A stretch of DNA of 7,316 nucleotides from Pseudomonadota bacterium (GTDB lineage Bacteria > Desulfobacterota > GWC2-55-46 > JADFVP01): assembly GCA_015222595.1 (NCBI GenBank), contig JADFVP010000085.1:1-7316 (forward strand), given 5' to 3'. Position 1 is the stretch's first letter. The number at the start of each line of letters is the position of its first letter. Below are positions 5,630 to 7,316 of the stretch, piece by piece. A model generated the notes under the pieces. It searched no databases and was not told the DNA's origin. It was given only the letters and a program-made list of their open reading frames with translations. The position numbers and the translations under genes were made by a program.

Positions 5630-6043
5630 ATGAACTGGGTTAAGAGTTGGTATTTTAAACAGATTGCCATTGTGCTTGCATTGGCCGTTCTCTGCATAGG
5701 GGCTGTGCCGGCCCGTAGTCTGGCATATATGGTCGGTGCTGAACTTGTTAGCGGAACCGACACGGAGATTTCGAACGACAGGGCCCAAGACTTGGAGACG
5801 GTTCAGCGCACTCTGGAGTCGAAGATAGTGGCCAAGAGGCTCTCTGACCTTGGGCTTTCTACCGATGAGGTGACCGAAAGGCTCGAGAGCCTGACGGACG
5901 CAGACCTGCACCACTTCGCCTCTCAGCTAGAATCCCTCAATCCCGGAGGAGGGCTTGTCAGCGGGATTGGCGCGATACTTATAATACTGCTGCTTGTGCT
6001 CGTTGCGCTCAAGATGACGGATCGCAAGATAATTATTAAGTAG
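5630..6043 (+). CDS. PA2779-family envelope protein with GGG-membrane helix-basic C-terminus
   Basis: 137 residues. A signal peptide covers 1-32, cleaving after SLA. Residues 45-103 are helical and charged, with the family-like stretch LESKIVAKRLSDLGLSTDEV then TERLESLTDADLHHFASQLE. L-N-P-G-G-G (103-108) leads into one hydrophobic helix (about 113-127) and a basic tail KMTDRKIIIK. This matches the PA2779 family, whose members have a LPxGG-like motif before a terminal membrane helix and often neighbour a PA2778-type cysteine peptidase, as here. The function is unknown. Predicted topology: body in the periplasm, anchored by the C-terminal helix in the inner membrane, with the glycines at the outer face. 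Its own promoter, strong ribosome site and terminator suggest high expression. The family call is from recalled motif similarity, not a search. Confidence 0.78.
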   Translation: MNWVKSWYFKQIAIVLALAVLCIGAVPARSLAYMVGAELVSGTDTEISNDRAQDLETVQRTLESKIVAKRLSDLGLSTDEVTERLESLTDADLHHFASQLESLNPGGGLVSGIGAILIILLLVLVALKMTDRKIIIK

Positions 6044-6076
6044 TTTTGGCAAGTAGTCTCGGCAAGTAGTTTCGGC
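6038..6076 (+). repeat. Three tandem 13-bp repeats spanning the stop codon of the PA2779-like gene
   Basis: AAGTAGTTTTGGC (6038-6050), AAGTAGTCTCGGC (6051-6063) and AAGTAGTTTCGGC (6064-6076) are contiguous and differ at one or two positions. The first copy contains the last codon and stop (AAG TAG), so the unit seems to have been duplicated from the gene end. Bases 6075-6080 (GCTCTT) can then pair with 6088-6093 (AAGAGC) in a small hairpin. Confidence 0.85.
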
Positions 6077-6111
6077 TCTTCGTTAGCAAGAGCGTGACAA
6101 TAGTTAGAGTG

Positions 6112-6151
6112 CGGGCCGGTGCTTCTTCATTGACTCCGGCCCGTTTTTTTT
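6112..6151 (+). terminator. Strong intrinsic terminator after the PA2779-like gene
   Basis: CGGGCCGG (6112-6119) pairs perfectly with CCGGCCCG (6136-6143) around a 16-base loop and is directly followed by eight T (6144-6151). It lies 69 bases after the stop codon and 46 bases before the start of the peptidase gene, so it should uncouple or reduce expression of the peptidase relative to the PA2779-like protein. Confidence 0.92.
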
Positions 6152-6197
6152 GCTTGCTCTCTTTATTTGGCCTGCGAGTGCAGGAGGGTCTTTGGTC

Positions 6198-6809
6198 GTG
6201 CCTCTTAAAAGAGCCGTTCTGGCTTTACTCTTTGTCTCTCTTGCCGGTCTGTTCTCAGGCTGCGCCCCCGTCGGTTCCGTTGGGGTGGTGGAGTCCATTC
6301 GTGCCACTCCAGAGAGCGGCGCCTATATAGAGGGTGTTCCGTTCTTTCCGGACCGGTCGCAGATGTGCGGCCCTGCTGTTCTTGCAAGCGTAGTACGGTT
6401 TCTCGGAGGCACAGGCGGGGCAACTGATGCACGGTTGTTTGAGGACATCTCCAGAGCGGTCTATAGAGAGAAGCTAAAGGGAGCGTTACTGCCCGATATG
6501 CTCGCTTACGCGCGCGCGGCCGGTTTTAACGCCGAGGTCTACGTCGGCTCTTTCGAAGATTTGAAGCAGAGGCTTAAGAGCGGCAGACCGCTCATACTTT
6601 TTATAAACCTCGGGCTCGACATCTATCCGGTCGGCCACTATATAGTAGTGACCGGTTACTCTGACGCCGAGCAGGCGGTCGTGGCGCACTCTGGGCTCGA
6701 TAGAGACAGGGTCTACGGTTACACAGAGTTAGAGTCGGCGTGGAGGAAAACAGGGTACTCGACGCTTTTGGTTACCGGAGGCCCTCTGTCCGACAGTGTC
6801 GACCGGTAG
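6198..6809 (+). CDS. PA2778-type C39-like cysteine peptidase, lipoprotein
   Basis: 203 residues from the GTG at 6198, chosen because AGGAGGG (6182-6188) lies 9 bases upstream and the product then begins with a compact lipoprotein signal, MPLKRAVLALLFVSLAGLFSGC. In-frame TTG codons at 6150 and 6192 are worse. The lipidated residue would be Cys22 (lipobox FSGC), with Ala at +2. The peptidase domain begins near 43: GVPFFPDRSQMCGPAVLASVV places the nucleophile at Cys57, and VGHYIVVTGY gives the active-site His147. A following VVAHSG (161-166) holds the position where C39-like enzymes carry the third residue. The Pseudomonas PA2778 form has a TPR region after the peptidase; here the protein ends after the peptidase and TPRs are in the next gene. 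The substrate is unknown; the adjacent PA2779-like protein is a candidate. Confidence 0.85.
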   Translation: MPLKRAVLALLFVSLAGLFSGCAPVGSVGVVESIRATPESGAYIEGVPFFPDRSQMCGPAVLASVVRFLGGTGGATDARLFEDISRAVYREKLKGALLPDMLAYARAAGFNAEVYVGSFEDLKQRLKSGRPLILFINLGLDIYPVGHYIVVTGYSDAEQAVVAHSGLDRDRVYGYTELESAWRKTGYSTLLVTGGPLSDSVDR

Positions 6810-6866
6810 CCTCTTTGCATAAAAGAATTATTTGATAAATGTGACTATAGAAAAAAATCTATCGTT

Positions 6867-7316
6867 ATGAATTTGGTTATGAACTTTTTTAAAAATGCTT
6901 CAACAAAGCAAGGGTCTGGGTACGTTTGCGGCAGCGGCCCTTTCTTTGGCGTGCTTCTGGCGTGCCTCTTGCTCTTTGTTCTTTCGTGCGCCCATGCTCC
7001 GAAGAGCGCCATAGAGCAGATAACCCCGGCGGAGCACCTTGAACTGGCCGGGGTCTACGAGTCGAAGGGCGAGATAGACTCAGCGCTTGAGCGGTACCGC
7101 ATAGCGATTGCAGCGGACAAGAGCAGCCCACGAGCGTACTTTGCCTATGCGAACCTCAACCTGAAACTTGGCCGGTTCGCCCCTGCAAAAGAGGCATACC
7201 TGAAGGCGATAAAGCTGGAGCCCGAAAGCGGTATCTATCGTAACAACCTCGGCTGGCTCTACATGGAGCAGGGCAAGTATAAGAAGGCGGTAGCGGAGGT
7301 CAAGAGAGCGCTTCAG
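6867..7316 (+). CDS. TPR-repeat lipoprotein, 3'-truncated by the window edge
   Basis: 150 codons are visible and the frame is still open at the end. The start is ATG at 6867 (a second in-frame ATG is at 6879); neither has a clear Shine-Dalgarno. Hydrophobic residues 26-40 lead to the lipobox VLSC (Cys41, Ala at +2), so it is exported and lipidated. Tetratricopeptide repeats follow at about 55-88, 89-122 and 123 onward, with typical W/L-G-Y-A-P spacing (LAGVYESKGEIDSALERY; YANLNLKLGRFAPAKEAY; LGWLYMEQGKYKKAV). TPRs mediate protein-protein contacts. Its place directly after the C39-like peptidase matches the TPR half of PA2778-type proteins, so it probably acts as the partner or scaffold of that peptidase. 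The gene lies in the same frame as the peptidase, separated by a single TAG and 57 bases. Confidence 0.85.
   Translation, partial: MNLVMNFFKNASTKQGSGYVCGSGPFFGVLLACLLLFVLSCAHAPKSAIEQITPAEHLELAGVYESKGEIDSALERYRIAIAADKSSPRAYFAYANLNLKLGRFAPAKEAYLKAIKLEPESGIYRNNLGWLYMEQGKYKKAVAEVKRALQ

Noticed and set aside
6130..6158. Promoter for the peptidase gene using TTGACT at 6130
   Set aside because: The hexamer lies in the terminator loop and no -10-like sequence occurs at 16-18 bases downstream.
6815..6851. Promoter for the TPR lipoprotein gene in the AT-rich gap (TTGCAT, GATAAA, TATAGA)
   Set aside because: No -35/-10 pair has acceptable spacing.
6889..7131. 80-codon minus-strand open frame at the right end
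   Set aside because: It is opposite a TPR lipoprotein with clear lipobox and repeats; its composition is that of a shadow frame.

Overview
The window looks like chromosomal DNA from a Gram-negative bacterium, most likely Desulfobacterota (deltaproteobacteria), Nitrospirota or a related lineage. The evidence is circumstantial: two tandem DUF507 genes, a DUF445 membrane protein, a coaBC gene close to a family-4 uracil-DNA-glycosylase-like gene, and a PA2779/PA2778-type gene pair with lipoprotein signals. ATA is used freely for isoleucine. I see no rRNA, tRNA, CRISPR array, insertion sequence or phage gene. Coding density is high and no gene-free stretch exceeds 300 bases.

Left part (1-3258). 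The 3' part of coaBC (coenzyme A synthesis) runs off the left edge. A secreted zinc-dependent phospholipase C-like protein lies on the opposite strand and overlaps coaBC tail to tail. Divergent from it is a two-gene unit: a family-4 UDG-like protein followed by a RadC-like protein. Both keep the fold signature and structural parts of their families (four Fe-S-type cysteines; a helix-hairpin-helix). Both lack the residues that normally carry out or anchor catalysis.

Middle part (3343-5413), all on the minus strand. In transcription order: two DUF507 genes joined by a 4-base ATGA overlap, a DUF445 inner-membrane protein, and thiD (HMP/HMP-phosphate kinase of thiamine synthesis). DUF445 and thiD are only 29 bases apart.

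Right part (5488-7316), plus strand. A good sigma70-type promoter and a leader of about 100 bases with hairpins precede a PA2779-family protein (signal peptide, helical body, GGG, one C-terminal membrane helix, basic tail). A three-copy 13-bp tandem repeat spans its stop codon and a strong intrinsic terminator follows. Next come a PA2778-type C39-like cysteine peptidase lipoprotein and a TPR lipoprotein that is cut by the window edge. These three probably form one envelope system. The C-terminus of the PA2779-like protein resembles a sorting or processing signal, so it is a natural candidate substrate for the peptidase. This is the best candidate here for an undescribed system.

A pattern across the window: three genes without a Shine-Dalgarno sequence (phospholipase, first DUF507, DUF445) each have a -10-like hexamer ending exactly 6 bases before ATG, as expected of leaderless mRNAs. 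The genes just downstream in transcription units mostly have clear Shine-Dalgarno sites.
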